Positions 41,974-49,971 of a stretch of DNA of 64,000 nucleotides are shown piece by piece. A model generated the notes under the pieces. That model was given only the letters and a program-made list of their open reading frames with translations, ran no database searches and was not told the origin of the DNA. Each line of letters opens with the position of its first letter. Position 1 is the first letter of the stretch. The stretch is from Chryseobacterium indologenes (GTDB lineage: Bacteria > Bacteroidota > Bacteroidia > Flavobacteriales > Weeksellaceae): positions 3,286,001-3,350,000 of the forward strand of contig NZ_CP074372.1 of assembly GCF_018362995.1 (NCBI RefSeq). The letters run 5' to 3'. Both the position numbers and the translations under genes were made by a program.

Positions 41974-43389
41974 TTAAATTCTGTTTTTTATCATTTTTCC
42001 CAGTTTTTCCAGATCACTTTCCACCCTGTCTGTCCATTCCAGTGCATAGTTCAAACGCATGCAGTTCTGATACTGATTATATTGTGAAAACATTCTTCCG
42101 GGTGCAAAGTTTATTTTCTGTTCAAAAGCGACATCATAGAGATCTTCTGTACAAATTCTCTTGTCCAGCTCCAGCCAGAGCATAAAACCGCCTTTTGGTT
42201 CTGAAATTTTGGTATTGTCCGGAAAATACTCAATCACAGATTTCTGAATCTGAAGATAATTGGCGTAGAGTTTTTTCCTGAACATTCTCAAATGATGATC
42301 GTACCGTCCATGCGCAAGAAAATCTGAGATTATATCTGAAAATAATGAAGGACTGGAAACGGTCTGCACGAGCTTCTGACGGATAATTTTATCTTTAAAC
42401 TTTCCGGGGGCCACCCATCCTGTCCTAAAACCGGGAGCTAGTGTTTTTGAAACGGAACCTACCCACATTACAATTCCTGCTTCATCATAAAATTTACAGG
42501 GTTTTGGTCTTCCTGCTCCAAAATAGATATTTCCGTAGACATCATCTTCAATCAGCGGAACATTCTGCTCAGTAAGCATTCTTACCAGTTCTTTTTTGTT
42601 CTCATCAGGCATCTGAAACCCTAACGGATTGTTATAATTGACCACAAAACAGCATGCAGAAAGTTTGGGGAGTACTTTTTTTAAAGCATCCAGATCTACT
42701 CCTGTAATGGGATGAGTAGGAATTTCTACGGCTTTCAATCCTAATAAATGAATAGCCTGAAGGATTCCAAAGTAGACCGGACTTTCCACCGCTACGCAAT
42801 CTCCCGGTTTAGTAACTGCCATCAGACAATGATATACTCCGTTCATCGCTCCGGATGTAATCACCAGGTCATCTTCTGTAATTTTTCCTTCCATGACCAT
42901 GGACCACTTAGCAATTTCGCGCCGAAGCTGCTCACTTCCCTGTACGGACTCGTAATTAACTCCGCTGTCACTTTTCCTCTTCACTACATCAATCATGCAT
43001 TTTTTCATCTTGGCTACCGGAAGAAGGCTTTTTCCTGGAATTCCCAGAGCAAACTGCGTTACATCTGTACCCGCAATCGTTCCGAATACTTTGTCAAAAA
43101 GATCCTGAGGCGTATTTTTCCCGTCCGAAAGCTTCATTTGAGCCACAGACGGCAGAGCAAGCTTCCGTTGGGAAGTCTGGCTTACATAATATCCGTATTT
43201 AGGACGTGATTCTACCAGAGACCGGCTCTCAAGTTCCATATAAGCCTGTTTTATGGTATTCAGGCTTACATTGTATAATTTCTGGGCACTTCTCAGTGAA
43301 GGCAGCCTGTCTCCAAACTGCAGGGTTTCACTTTTGATCTGCTCTGTGACAGAGTTGGCTATTTTAAGGTACAGAACATCTTTCGGCAT
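41974..43389 (-). CDS. MocR/PdxR-type GntR regulator with aminotransferase domain
   Basis: A 471-residue MocR-family protein. An N-terminal GntR winged helix (about residues 1-72, GDRLPSLRSAQKLYNVSLNT) is fused to a fold-type I aminotransferase domain. PLP contacts are Asn253 (NYNNPLG), Asp282/283 (IEDDVYGN) and Lys315 (GSVSKTLAPGFRTGW). These regulators bind PLP and often control PLP synthesis or amino-acid metabolism. No pdx genes are in view. Its likely operator is the repeat of TCTGTA words at 43843-43890. Confidence 0.9.
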   Translation of the reverse strand: MPKDVLYLKIANSVTEQIKSETLQFGDRLPSLRSAQKLYNVSLNTIKQAYMELESRSLVESRPKYGYYVSQTSQRKLALPSVAQMKLSDGKNTPQDLFDKVFGTIAGTDVTQFALGIPGKSLLPVAKMKKCMIDVVKRKSDSGVNYESVQGSEQLRREIAKWSMVMEGKITEDDLVITSGAMNGVYHCLMAVTKPGDCVAVESPVYFGILQAIHLLGLKAVEIPTHPITGVDLDALKKVLPKLSACCFVVNYNNPLGFQMPDENKKELVRMLTEQNVPLIEDDVYGNIYFGAGRPKPCKFYDEAGIVMWVGSVSKTLAPGFRTGWVAPGKFKDKIIRQKLVQTVSSPSLFSDIISDFLAHGRYDHHLRMFRKKLYANYLQIQKSVIEYFPDNTKISEPKGGFMLWLELDKRICTEDLYDVAFEQKINFAPGRMFSQYNQYQNCMRLNYALEWTDRVESDLEKLGKMIKNRI

Positions 43390-43430
43390 TGCATTACGGT
43401 TTTAAGTAAATGTACAATTTTATCATGGCT

Positions 43431-43799
43431 TTATTCAAGATTCAGCCAGCTGATCATTCTGCTGATACTGCTTTTGAGTTGTTCCGGATCCCTGAAATTA
43501 GGGGTGTCATTATTTTTAAAATATCTTTCAGTATTGGAGAAGAAGTTTCTCTTTTCAGCTTCTGACATTTTGTTTTTATCATATATTTTAAAAGAGATTT
43601 CATTCTTTTCATTCACAATAAGACTTGCAAATGCAATGGTCTCATTTTTCTTTTTCGCCAACACAAAAGGAAGTCCGAAATTGGAGTCTACTTTCTTTAC
43701 TTCCTTCATTTGCAGGAAAATCTTTTTAAGTTCCGGCATGTCCGAAATATAAGCTTCGGCATACTGAATCTGTACCTGACGTTGAATTATCTTTTCCAT
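43431..43799 (-). CDS. Hypothetical protein, 122 residues
   Basis: A small soluble protein with alternating strands and helices (FGLPFVLAKKKNETIAFASLIV, EISFKIYDKNKMSEAEKRNF). The central part has a faint GNAT-like or immunity-protein-like look but no diagnostic motif. It precedes the MocR gene by 41 bp on the same strand and is likely the first gene of that transcript. I do not recognise a family. Confidence 0.65.
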   Translation of the reverse strand: MEKIIQRQVQIQYAEAYISDMPELKKIFLQMKEVKKVDSNFGLPFVLAKKKNETIAFASLIVNEKNEISFKIYDKNKMSEAEKRNFFSNTERYFKNNDTPNFRDPEQLKSSISRMISWLNLE

Positions 43800-43842
43800 A
43801 AGTACTCTTCTTACTTAACAAAATTATGAAGTCTTTAAGTTT

Positions 43843-43890
43843 GGATACAGATACAGAAGTATACAATATTGTGGGTACAGATTGTATTCT
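43843..43890 (-). promoter_or_regulatory. Candidate MocR operator: repeated TCTGTA(T/C)C words
   Basis: On the minus strand the region reads TCTGTACC, then TCTGTATC and CTGTATCC in direct orientation, with TATT/ATAC words between them. MocR-type regulators bind direct repeats near their own promoter. The position, upstream of the first gene of the MocR unit, fits autoregulation. Confidence 0.4.
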
Positions 43891-43960
43891 GATGGCTGGA
43901 ATTTTTAGATAGTATATTTTGAATTGCAAATATTTTTATCAATCGTTTATCCGCATTCAC

Positions 43961-43968
43961 TATATTTG
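43961..43968 (+). promoter_or_regulatory. -7 box of the HTH regulator gene
   Basis: TATATTTG matches TAnnTTTG and lies 18 nt before the ATG at 43987. It lies inside the longest open frame, supporting the later start. Confidence 0.55.
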
Positions 43969-43986
43969 CAAAAAATTTTAGACAAC

Positions 43987-44616
43987 ATGAGCTTCTTTGG
44001 AAGTAATATTAAAAAAATAAGGCAAGTGAAGGGATTAAGCCAAAAGGCTTTTGCAGACTTATTTGATTTAAACAGAGGGGTGATAAGCTCTTATGAGGAA
44101 GGACGTGCAGAACCAAAAATCGAAACCATACTGAAAGTTGCCAATCATTTCAACCTTAATCTTGATAAATTTCTGACAGAAACTCTACAGACAGATGAAT
44201 TAGGAAGTGTTTCGAATACGGACCAGCTTATGCTTTTCCCGGAACTTTCAATCCAGAATGATCAGGAAATGCAGGTAATAGCACAGAGTAATGGTTCCAA
44301 TGCATCAATTTTGCAAAAAATATTAGCATCCGTTGATTTGATCTATGAATTTACTACAGAAAAACAATTATTATCACAATATCAATACGGAGACGTTGTA
44401 TTTCTGAATAAATGCGATGTGAATACAGATGCAACTAATAAATTACTGGTTTATAGCAATGGAACACTACTACATGCAACTGAAAATCAATCAGTAAACG
44501 AAGATATTCAAGAATATTATAAGATTGTAGGATATGTTTCAACAGCCAACAAGAATATTTTCTCAGATATTTTTGAAAGACTGGAAAGATTGGAAAAGAA
44601 AACAGGAAACAGATAG
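43987..44616 (+). CDS. XRE-family helix-turn-helix regulator
   Basis: A 209-residue protein with an N-terminal HTH (about residues 5-62: IRQVKGLSQKAFADLFDLNRGVISSYEEG) and a C-terminal domain of about 100 residues with a strand-rich pattern (QYQYGDVVFLNKCD, NKLLVYSNGTLLHAT, YYKIVGYVSTA). The C-terminal part is loosely like an S24/LexA-type fold but shows no Ser-Lys dyad that I can identify. It ends in a coiled-coil stretch. The open frame begins at 43924, but a promoter box lies in that extension. Target genes are unknown. Confidence 0.85.
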   Translation: MSFFGSNIKKIRQVKGLSQKAFADLFDLNRGVISSYEEGRAEPKIETILKVANHFNLNLDKFLTETLQTDELGSVSNTDQLMLFPELSIQNDQEMQVIAQSNGSNASILQKILASVDLIYEFTTEKQLLSQYQYGDVVFLNKCDVNTDATNKLLVYSNGTLLHATENQSVNEDIQEYYKIVGYVSTANKNIFSDIFERLERLEKKTGNR

Positions 44617-44633
44617 ATATCATAAAGGTTATA

Positions 44634-44669
44634 AAATAAAAAATCCCTCCGTAATCAATTACAGAGGGA
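44634..44669 (-). terminator. Terminator of the distal tRNA unit
   Basis: TCCCTC...GTAAT / ATTAC...GAGGGA form an interrupted stem. On the minus strand it follows tRNA-Leu(UAA) and is followed by a T run. A near copy lies at 45000-45030. Confidence 0.8.
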
Positions 44670-44673
44670 CTTG

Positions 44674-44757
44674 TACCCCAGACGGGACTTGAACCCGTAC
44701 GTCCTTGCGGACACAGGATTTTAAGTCCTGCGTGTCTACCAGTTCCACCACCAGGGC
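44674..44757 (-). tRNA. tRNA-Leu(UAA), copy 2
   Basis: An 84-nt class II tRNA. The minus strand starts GCCCTGGTGG, has anticodon stem-loop CAGGA-CTTAAAA-TCCTG (anticodon TAA), a long variable arm (TGTCCGCAAGGACG) and the T arm GGGTTCAAGTCCC. CCA is not encoded. It is identical to the copy at 45035 as far as I can read. Confidence 0.95.
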
Positions 44758-44766
44758 ATGGTGTGG

Positions 44767-44829
44767 GCAAAAAAAAAGATCCGAACCAGAGGTTCCAACC
44801 TTCTCAATGATTCTAAAAATATTTTAGAA
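44767..44829 (-). pseudogene. Decayed tRNA relic in the slot of tRNA-Gly
   Basis: In the duplicated array this slot corresponds to the intact tRNA-Gly at 45128-45200. The T-arm half GATCCGAACC and the stretch CCAACCTT with CAA still align with GATTCGAACC and CCAACCTTGGCAA of the intact gene, and the flanks (TGGTGTGG, ATAGTGCGG) match. Acceptor and anticodon stems no longer pair and the D arm is lost, so it cannot be a working tRNA. Confidence 0.65.
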
Positions 44830-44832
44830 TAG

Positions 44833-44914
44833 TGCGGATGAAGGGACTCGAACCCCCACGCCTCACGGCACCAGATCCTAAGTCTGGCGTGGCTACCAAT
44901 TACACCACATCCGC
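44833..44914 (-). tRNA. tRNA-Leu(UAG), copy 2
   Basis: An 82-nt class II tRNA. The minus strand starts GCGGATGTGGTG, has anticodon stem-loop CCAGA-CTTAGGA-TCTGG (anticodon TAG), a variable arm (TGCCGTGAGGCG), T arm GGGTTCGAGTCCC and 3' acceptor CATCCGC. It matches the copy at 45205. Confidence 0.95.
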
Positions 44915-44999
44915 TGGTTTGCTGATCTGAATTTACAGATTCAGGCTATATTTCTTACAAATATAAAAATTTTATTTAAAGAACACTCTCTATTAAAAC

Positions 45000-45030
45000 A
45001 AAAAACCCTCCGTAAGATATTACAGAGGGT
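45000..45030 (-). terminator. Terminator of the proximal tRNA unit
   Basis: ACCCTC...GTAA / TTAC...GAGGGT stem with a T run on the minus strand, following tRNA-Leu(UAA) copy 1. It is part of the duplicated segment. Confidence 0.8.
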
Positions 45031-45034
45031 CTTG

Positions 45035-45118
45035 TACCCCAGACGGGACTTGAACCCGTACGTCCTTGCGGACACAGGATTTTAAGTCCTGCGTGTCTAC
45101 CAGTTCCACCACCAGGGC
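45035..45118 (-). tRNA. tRNA-Leu(UAA), copy 1
   Basis: An 84-nt class II tRNA with anticodon stem-loop CAGGA-CTTAAAA-TCCTG, long variable arm and T arm GGGTTCAAGTCCC. Same sequence as the copy at 44674. Confidence 0.95.
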
Positions 45119-45127
45119 ATGGTGTGG

Positions 45128-45200
45128 AGCGAAAAACGGGATTCGAACCCGCGACCCCAACCTTGGCAAGGTTGTGCTCTACCAGCTGAGCTATTTTCGC
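45128..45200 (-). tRNA. tRNA-Gly(GCC)
   Basis: A 73-nt tRNA. The minus strand starts GCGAAAATAGCTCAG, has D arm GCTCAGCTGGTAGAGC, anticodon stem-loop CAACC-TTGCCAA-GGTTG (anticodon GCC), T arm CGGGTTCGAATCCCG and acceptor TTTTCGC. Confidence 0.96.
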
Positions 45201-45204
45201 ATAG

Positions 45205-45286
45205 TGCGGATGAAGGGACTCGAACCCCCACGCCTCACGGCACCAGATCCTAAGTCTGGCGTGGCTACCAATTACACCACATCCGC
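45205..45286 (-). tRNA. tRNA-Leu(UAG), copy 1
   Basis: An 82-nt class II tRNA with anticodon stem-loop CCAGA-CTTAGGA-TCTGG. It is the first gene of the array in the direction of transcription and matches the copy at 44833. Confidence 0.95.
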
Positions 45287-45464
45287 TGGTTTTTTATATT
45301 GTAAGTTTTAAAGAGCTTGCTTCGTTTTTGTGAGTGCAAATATAGGGCAATTTCCTTTACTACCAAACTTTTCAAGAAAAAAAATTAAAATTTCTACATT
45401 TTTTTTTCACGGCACCTTTTATTACATTTCATTTTCTTACTTTTACATCGTTAATATTTACGAT

Positions 45465-45842
45465 ATGGAATTACAAGGAACGGTAAAGAAACTTTTTGAT
45501 GCTCAAACATTTGCGAGCGGGTTTCAAAAAAGAGAAATGGTTATTTTAACTCAAGAACAGTATCCACAGCCGATAAACATAGAATTTTTGTCTGATAAAA
45601 TCAGTTTATTAGATAACCTTAAAGAAGGAGAAAACGTAAAAGTAGGAATCAACATCAGAGGTAGAGAATGGGTTTCTCCTCAAGGTGAAACTAAATACTT
45701 CAACTCTATTACAGGGTGGAGAGTAGAGAAAGTTTCTGAAAATGCTTCAGAACCTACTCAGGCAATGTCTCAGCAATCTGCAACTCCAGTTTCAAACGAA
45801 AATCCGTTTGCCGGAGATGATGATGATGATTTACCTTTTTAA
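45465..45842 (+). CDS. DUF3127 OB-fold-like protein with SSB-type acidic tail
   Basis: A 125-residue protein of the DUF3127 family, common in Bacteroidota. Residues 1-90 or so (MELQGTVKKLFDAQTF, GFQKREMVILTQEQYPQPI, WVSPQGETKYFNSITGWRVEK) have the look of a small beta-barrel/OB fold. A flexible Gln/Ser/Pro-rich linker follows, and the protein ends DDDDDLPF, very like the DDDIPF tip that single-stranded DNA-binding protein uses to recruit repair enzymes. A role on single-stranded nucleic acid is inference. The ATG at 45465 is the family start; the longer frame runs into the tRNA region. Confidence 0.88.
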   Translation: MELQGTVKKLFDAQTFASGFQKREMVILTQEQYPQPINIEFLSDKISLLDNLKEGENVKVGINIRGREWVSPQGETKYFNSITGWRVEKVSENASEPTQAMSQQSATPVSNENPFAGDDDDDLPF

Positions 45843-45865
45843 TTAAAGAATATAAGATCAAATAT

Positions 45866-45897
45866 AAATCCTGCTTTTTGAAGTGGGATTTTTTTTC
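45866..45897 (+). terminator. Possible terminator between the DUF3127 gene and aat
   Basis: AAATCC and GGATTT arms with a loop of about 14 nt, followed by eight T residues. The short stem makes it a weak or partial terminator. Confidence 0.45.
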
Positions 45898-45902
45898 TAA
45901 GC

Positions 45903-46556
45903 ATGGTTCAATTAGACGAAAACGAGATTTCATTTCCTGACCCTGAGCTGTATGACGGTCATGAAGGAGTGGTTGCTTTTGGAGGTGACTTGTCTGTAGA
46001 GCGCATTTGGTTTGCTTATCAACTGGGTATCTTTCCCTGGTACAACCCCGGAGAAGAAATTCTATGGTGGTGTCCGGATCCAAGATTCGTTCTTGTTCCG
46101 GAAGAATTAAAAGTCTCAAAATCAATGAGAAAGATATTAAACAAAAATGTTTTTACTTTTTCAGAGAATAAAAACTTCAGGGAAGTCATCAGGAACTGTC
46201 AAAAGGCGAACCGAAAAGGGCAGTCCGGAACATGGCTTTCTGATGAGCTGATGAATACTTTTATCCAGCTTCATGAATATGGTTTAGCCAAAAGTATTGA
46301 AGTGTGGCAGGATGAAGAGCTTGTGGGTGGCTTTTACGGACTTCAGATTGGAAATGTTTTTTGCGGGGAAAGCATGTTTGCTAAAGTGAGTAATGCTTCC
46401 AAAGCAGGATTTATCCATTTTGTAGAAAGCAATAAAAATACTATTGAATTAATTGATTGTCAATCTCATACAGAGCACCTCGAAAGCCTGGGTGCTAAAA
46501 TGATTCCTAAAAAAGAATTTCTAAAAATCTTACACGAAAATAATGAACGCGGATAA
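45903..46556 (+). CDS. aat: Leucyl/phenylalanyl-tRNA--protein transferase
   Basis: A 217-residue transferase that adds Leu or Phe from tRNA to proteins with N-terminal Arg or Lys, marking them for ClpS/ClpAP-type degradation. Signature motifs are GIFPWYNPGEEILWWCPDPR (residues 42-61), NRKGQSGTWL and GGFYGLQIGNVFCGESMF. Length fits the family. The nearby leucine tRNA genes are its substrate source but the link is coincidental. It overlaps the EamA transporter by 14 bp. Confidence 0.95.
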   Translation: MVQLDENEISFPDPELYDGHEGVVAFGGDLSVERIWFAYQLGIFPWYNPGEEILWWCPDPRFVLVPEELKVSKSMRKILNKNVFTFSENKNFREVIRNCQKANRKGQSGTWLSDELMNTFIQLHEYGLAKSIEVWQDEELVGGFYGLQIGNVFCGESMFAKVSNASKAGFIHFVESNKNTIELIDCQSHTEHLESLGAKMIPKKEFLKILHENNERG

Positions 46557-47421
46557 AGAAAAATGGGTTCTTCTGATTATCCTGAGTATTATCTGGGGAT
46601 CATCCTTTATTTTAATCAAAAAATCTCTGGAGCATTTTAATCCTTTTCAGGTAGGATCTTTAAGGGTTCTGATTGCCGGGATTATTTTACTTCCGGTTGC
46701 TATTTCCAATTATAAGCTTTTCCCTAAAAAACATCTGAAATGGTTAATTCTGGCAGCTTTTACCGGAAATTTTATCCCAATGTTCCTTTTTCCCATTGCG
46801 GAAACCGAAGTGAGCAGCAGTATTGCGGGGATCATCAACTCTATGATGCCTATTTTTGTGATTATTGTAGGAGCATTGGTATGGAAGTTTGAAACAACCA
46901 AAAAACAGATCATAGTTACATTGATAAGCTTTACCGGAGTCTGTATTCTTGCATTCGGAGGGGGTGACAGCGGAGAATTGAAAATGATTCCGATTTTACT
47001 GCTATTATTGGCTACTTTATGCTATGCTCTGAGTACAACAACTGTAAAATCAAAGCTTATGGAAGTTTCTTCCACCATTCTATCTGCCTTTGTTTTCTCA
47101 TTTGTTTTATTATTTCCTTCCATTATTGCATTAACCAGCACCGGATTCTTCTCGGAGTTCACCTTTTCCAAAGACAATCTGCTTGGGCTTATGTTTGTGA
47201 GCCTTTTATCTGTTTTCGGAACGGGACTGGCGATGATGATGAATTACCGTTTGCTGAAAGTTTCCTCGCCTCTTTTTGCATCAACAGTTACCTTAGTAAT
47301 GCCTATTGTTGCTATTATATGGGGAATTTTAGATGGCGAAAAACTCACTTATTTACAGTTTATGGGAGCAGGAATTATTATTGCCGGACTTCTATTTTTA
47401 AGAACAAATCCAAAAAAATAA
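46543..47421 (+). CDS. EamA/DMT-family transporter
   Basis: A 292-residue protein with ten membrane segments arranged as two five-helix EamA repeats (first: WGSSFILIKKSLEHFNPFQV; second begins near residue 150). The drug/metabolite transporter superfamily exports small metabolites; the substrate is unknown. Its start overlaps aat by 14 bp, so the two are translationally coupled. Confidence 0.9.
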   Translation: MNADKEKWVLLIILSIIWGSSFILIKKSLEHFNPFQVGSLRVLIAGIILLPVAISNYKLFPKKHLKWLILAAFTGNFIPMFLFPIAETEVSSSIAGIINSMMPIFVIIVGALVWKFETTKKQIIVTLISFTGVCILAFGGGDSGELKMIPILLLLLATLCYALSTTTVKSKLMEVSSTILSAFVFSFVLLFPSIIALTSTGFFSEFTFSKDNLLGLMFVSLLSVFGTGLAMMMNYRLLKVSSPLFASTVTLVMPIVAIIWGILDGEKLTYLQFMGAGIIIAGLLFLRTNPKK

Positions 47422-47441
47422 AATCATATTATAAATTAAAT

Positions 47442-47449
47442 TATATTTG
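47442..47449 (+). promoter_or_regulatory. -7 box of the lipoprotein gene
   Basis: TATATTTG matches TAnnTTTG, 19 nt before the ATG at 47469. Confidence 0.5.
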
Positions 47450-47468
47450 ACCGATTTAACTTATAACT

Positions 47469-48335
47469 ATGAAAAAAATTCTACTTTGTGGCTCAATAGC
47501 CTTATTAACACTTTCGTGTTCTTCTACGCGTGATGATGCTCCGTTTGATAACAGTGATCCTTCCACTCAAAACGTCATTCTTCCTACAAAAATGACTATG
47601 GACGGTATTGTAATGAAAATCAATTACAACGGAACCAAAATCATCAGCATGATCAACAACATTAATCATGGGCAAAGAATTGAATTCACTTATACTGACG
47701 AATATGTCACCGGGATTAAACATTACGAAAACAACGTTCTTGAAAGCACGGTTGAATACGGATATTCTAATGGCCGTATGGCTTCTGCCATTACCAAAGA
47801 ATATTCTCTTACCGGTACAGTACAAAACACGGTTACATTTACTTATACCTACGCAAGTACTACAGAAATTAACGTAAAAAAACAAACGAATTCCGGGGCT
47901 GCAGGATCCTCTGTAATCAACAGTGTTTTTACATACAGCAATGGAAATATGGTAAGCAATATAGGCTCAGGGACGGGAACTGTGAATGGAAACACTGTCA
48001 ACTATACAGAAACGGAAACGTACACTTATACGGATAAAAACTATCCTTTTAAGAATATAAAAGGCTTTGATAAAATTATATTCAATGGAAATGAAAGCGA
48101 TGGGGTAAGCATGCTGTTTTCAAATATAAAGAATAACTTAAGCACTTATAAAGGACAGTTTACCAGCACCACAGTAGGCGGAGGAACCACAACCGGAACA
48201 ACTTCTCATAAATATACCACTACTTTTAATACCGCAGGGTATCCTTCTGTAGAAGACAGGCAATCTCTTGATATCAATGGAAACCCCAATACAAGTACCC
48301 CTGATAAATTCATCTACGAATACAATTATCAATAA
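47469..48335 (+). CDS. Hypothetical lipoprotein with YD/RHS-like beta repeats
   Basis: A 288-residue predicted lipoprotein (signal peptide ending LTLSCSS, Cys at about residue 17). The mature part is rich in Thr, Asn, Tyr and Gly with recurring strand patterns (IEFTYTDEYVTGIKHYENN, VEYGYSNGRMASAITKEYS, TFTYTYASTTEINV, YEYNYQ at the end) reminiscent of YD/RHS repeats and of DUF4595-like surface lipoproteins. Function unknown. It has its own promoter and terminator. Confidence 0.8.
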   Translation: MKKILLCGSIALLTLSCSSTRDDAPFDNSDPSTQNVILPTKMTMDGIVMKINYNGTKIISMINNINHGQRIEFTYTDEYVTGIKHYENNVLESTVEYGYSNGRMASAITKEYSLTGTVQNTVTFTYTYASTTEINVKKQTNSGAAGSSVINSVFTYSNGNMVSNIGSGTGTVNGNTVNYTETETYTYTDKNYPFKNIKGFDKIIFNGNESDGVSMLFSNIKNNLSTYKGQFTSTTVGGGTTTGTTSHKYTTTFNTAGYPSVEDRQSLDINGNPNTSTPDKFIYEYNYQ

Positions 48336-48338
48336 AAA

Positions 48339-48362
48339 AAACCTGCACTTCTGCAGGTTTTT
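48339..48362. terminator. Bidirectional terminator
   Basis: A 9-bp perfect stem (AAACCTGCA / TGCAGGTTT) with loop CTTC and A/T runs on both sides, between convergent genes. Confidence 0.88.
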
Positions 48363-48381
48363 CTATTATTTTTAGATTAAT

Positions 48382-49764
48382 CTAGTTCTTTTTCTTCACT
48401 TTAGTCGCTTTAACCTTTTTCACTTCATCTTTAATGAAAGGATATTTTTTCTGCATATCCTTAACTAAAGACGGATCAAGGTCTAACGCTTTCTGAAGTG
48501 ATTCTGTTCCTTTATCCTGATCTTTCAGATTGAAAAAACAGTTACTCAACTGATAAAACAGCTCAGCTCTGTGATGTTTTTTTATGGCACTGTTCAAAAC
48601 AGTTACTGCATCTTCGTACTCTCCTACCAACATCAAAACTTCTGAGTAGGCATACCAGTTGTAGAACCTTGTAGGCTCTGCATCCACCAGCTTTTTAAGA
48701 CAGGAAAGGCTTTCTTCAAACTTCCCTGAATCGATGAAAAGAAACGCTAGCCTTTTTTGGTAGTCAAGGTTATTTTCATTCAGCTGGGTAGCTTCTTTGG
48801 CATAATGCAATGCTTCAGACATTCCGCCCATTTCTTCGTAAAGATAAGACTGCTCCATCATCGCAAGATAAAACTGAGGGTCTTCTCTCAATGATTTCTG
48901 GAATGCATTTAAAGCTAAAATAGGCTGTTTTAATGCCTTATTGCACAAACCGATCTTATAAAAAGTAAATGCTTTCGTGTATTCCAGCTCCAGCATTTCT
49001 TCATAAGTCTCAATAGCTTTCTGGTATTGTCCCATAGCTTCATAACAGGCTGATTTATTAGCATATACTCCTACAGAGTTTGAGTTGATTGCCAACAAAT
49101 AATCGTAGCCTCTTATGGCTTCATCATAATTTTTTCTGTTGAAATAGAATTGTCCGTATTCAAACCAGGCGGTTTCAGAATAAGGGAATTCATCTAAATA
49201 TTCATTAAGAAAGGCTATAGCCTCCTCGCTCTTATTCAGGTCACTGAAGCACACCATACAGTTTTCCAGCGAATATTCATCCGTAGGATCTTCTTTCAGT
49301 GCTTTTCTGTAATGTTTAAGTGCGTTAAAAGGATCTCCGAGATTCACATATTCATCCGCAATAAAGTTGTGGAGAAAGTTTTCTTCTTCCTCTAATGTCA
49401 AAGCTTTTTTACAAATTTCAATGGATTTTCTGGGATTTCCTAAGCTCGAATAATATTTAGCGTAACAAACCAAAAAGTCTGTGTTCTCCATAGAAGCACC
49501 TTTCAGCTCGTTGATAAGTTCCTTCGCCATATTATAGTCTTCCCACTCCAAAAGGATCTCAAGTCTTTTGATCTTGATATCCAATGAATTGGGATGAAGC
49601 TTAAGTCCATAATTAACCGCCATATCAGCGTAATTAAAATCACCAAGCTCCAAATAATAAACAATAATGTCTTCCAACTCTTCTGTATCAAAGTAGAATT
49701 CGTCATTGTTTTCCATCATTTCCTCGAACTTTTTTACAAGTTCATTTCCAAAATACTCTTCCAA
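48382..49764 (-). CDS. Tetratricopeptide repeat protein
   Basis: A 460-residue soluble protein made of about eleven TPR units from residue 30 or so to 445 (for example PRKSIEICKKALTLEEEENF, PFNALKHYRKALKEDPTDEY, YQKAIETYEEMLELEYTKAF, LDKGTESLQKALDLDPSLV-like). It ends in a basic Lys-rich tail. There is no signal peptide, so it is probably cytoplasmic. The start codon appears to be TTG: the frame is closed upstream by a stop and has no ATG before residue 16, and the N-terminus EEYFGNELVKKFEEMM fits the helical pattern. Role unknown. Confidence 0.87.
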   Translation of the reverse strand: MEEYFGNELVKKFEEMMENNDEFYFDTEELEDIIVYYLELGDFNYADMAVNYGLKLHPNSLDIKIKRLEILLEWEDYNMAKELINELKGASMENTDFLVCYAKYYSSLGNPRKSIEICKKALTLEEEENFLHNFIADEYVNLGDPFNALKHYRKALKEDPTDEYSLENCMVCFSDLNKSEEAIAFLNEYLDEFPYSETAWFEYGQFYFNRKNYDEAIRGYDYLLAINSNSVGVYANKSACYEAMGQYQKAIETYEEMLELEYTKAFTFYKIGLCNKALKQPILALNAFQKSLREDPQFYLAMMEQSYLYEEMGGMSEALHYAKEATQLNENNLDYQKRLAFLFIDSGKFEESLSCLKKLVDAEPTRFYNWYAYSEVLMLVGEYEDAVTVLNSAIKKHHRAELFYQLSNCFFNLKDQDKGTESLQKALDLDPSLVKDMQKKYPFIKDEVKKVKATKVKKKN

Positions 49765-49971
49765 TAGTGTCCTCTTTGTCGGCCTGATGTCTGAATTTGC
49801 TTACAAACCTCGGCAAACGGTTAGTTAATAATACATCTGAAACTGATATTCAAATATTTATGCAAAGTTGCAACTTTTTTTTGAATTTTCCAGTTCATAA
49901 ATTTCTATTATAAAAATAGTAAAAAAAGAAAACCGATAAAAGGATTGTGGATAAAAAAATGGAAATTGGGG

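Noticed and set aside
44435..44770. A 111-residue minus-strand frame
   Set aside because: Its start is translated tRNA-Leu and the rest is antisense to the HTH regulator gene.
44674..45286. tRNA array as an integration site for a genomic island
   Set aside because: No integrase, direct tRNA 3'-end repeat beyond the tandem duplication, or foreign-looking genes are present beside it.
45066..45311. An 81-residue plus-strand frame over the tRNA array
   Set aside because: It is the reverse strand of tRNA-Leu and tRNA-Gly genes; this kind of translated tRNA (containing [15 protein letters not shown]) is a well-known false protein.
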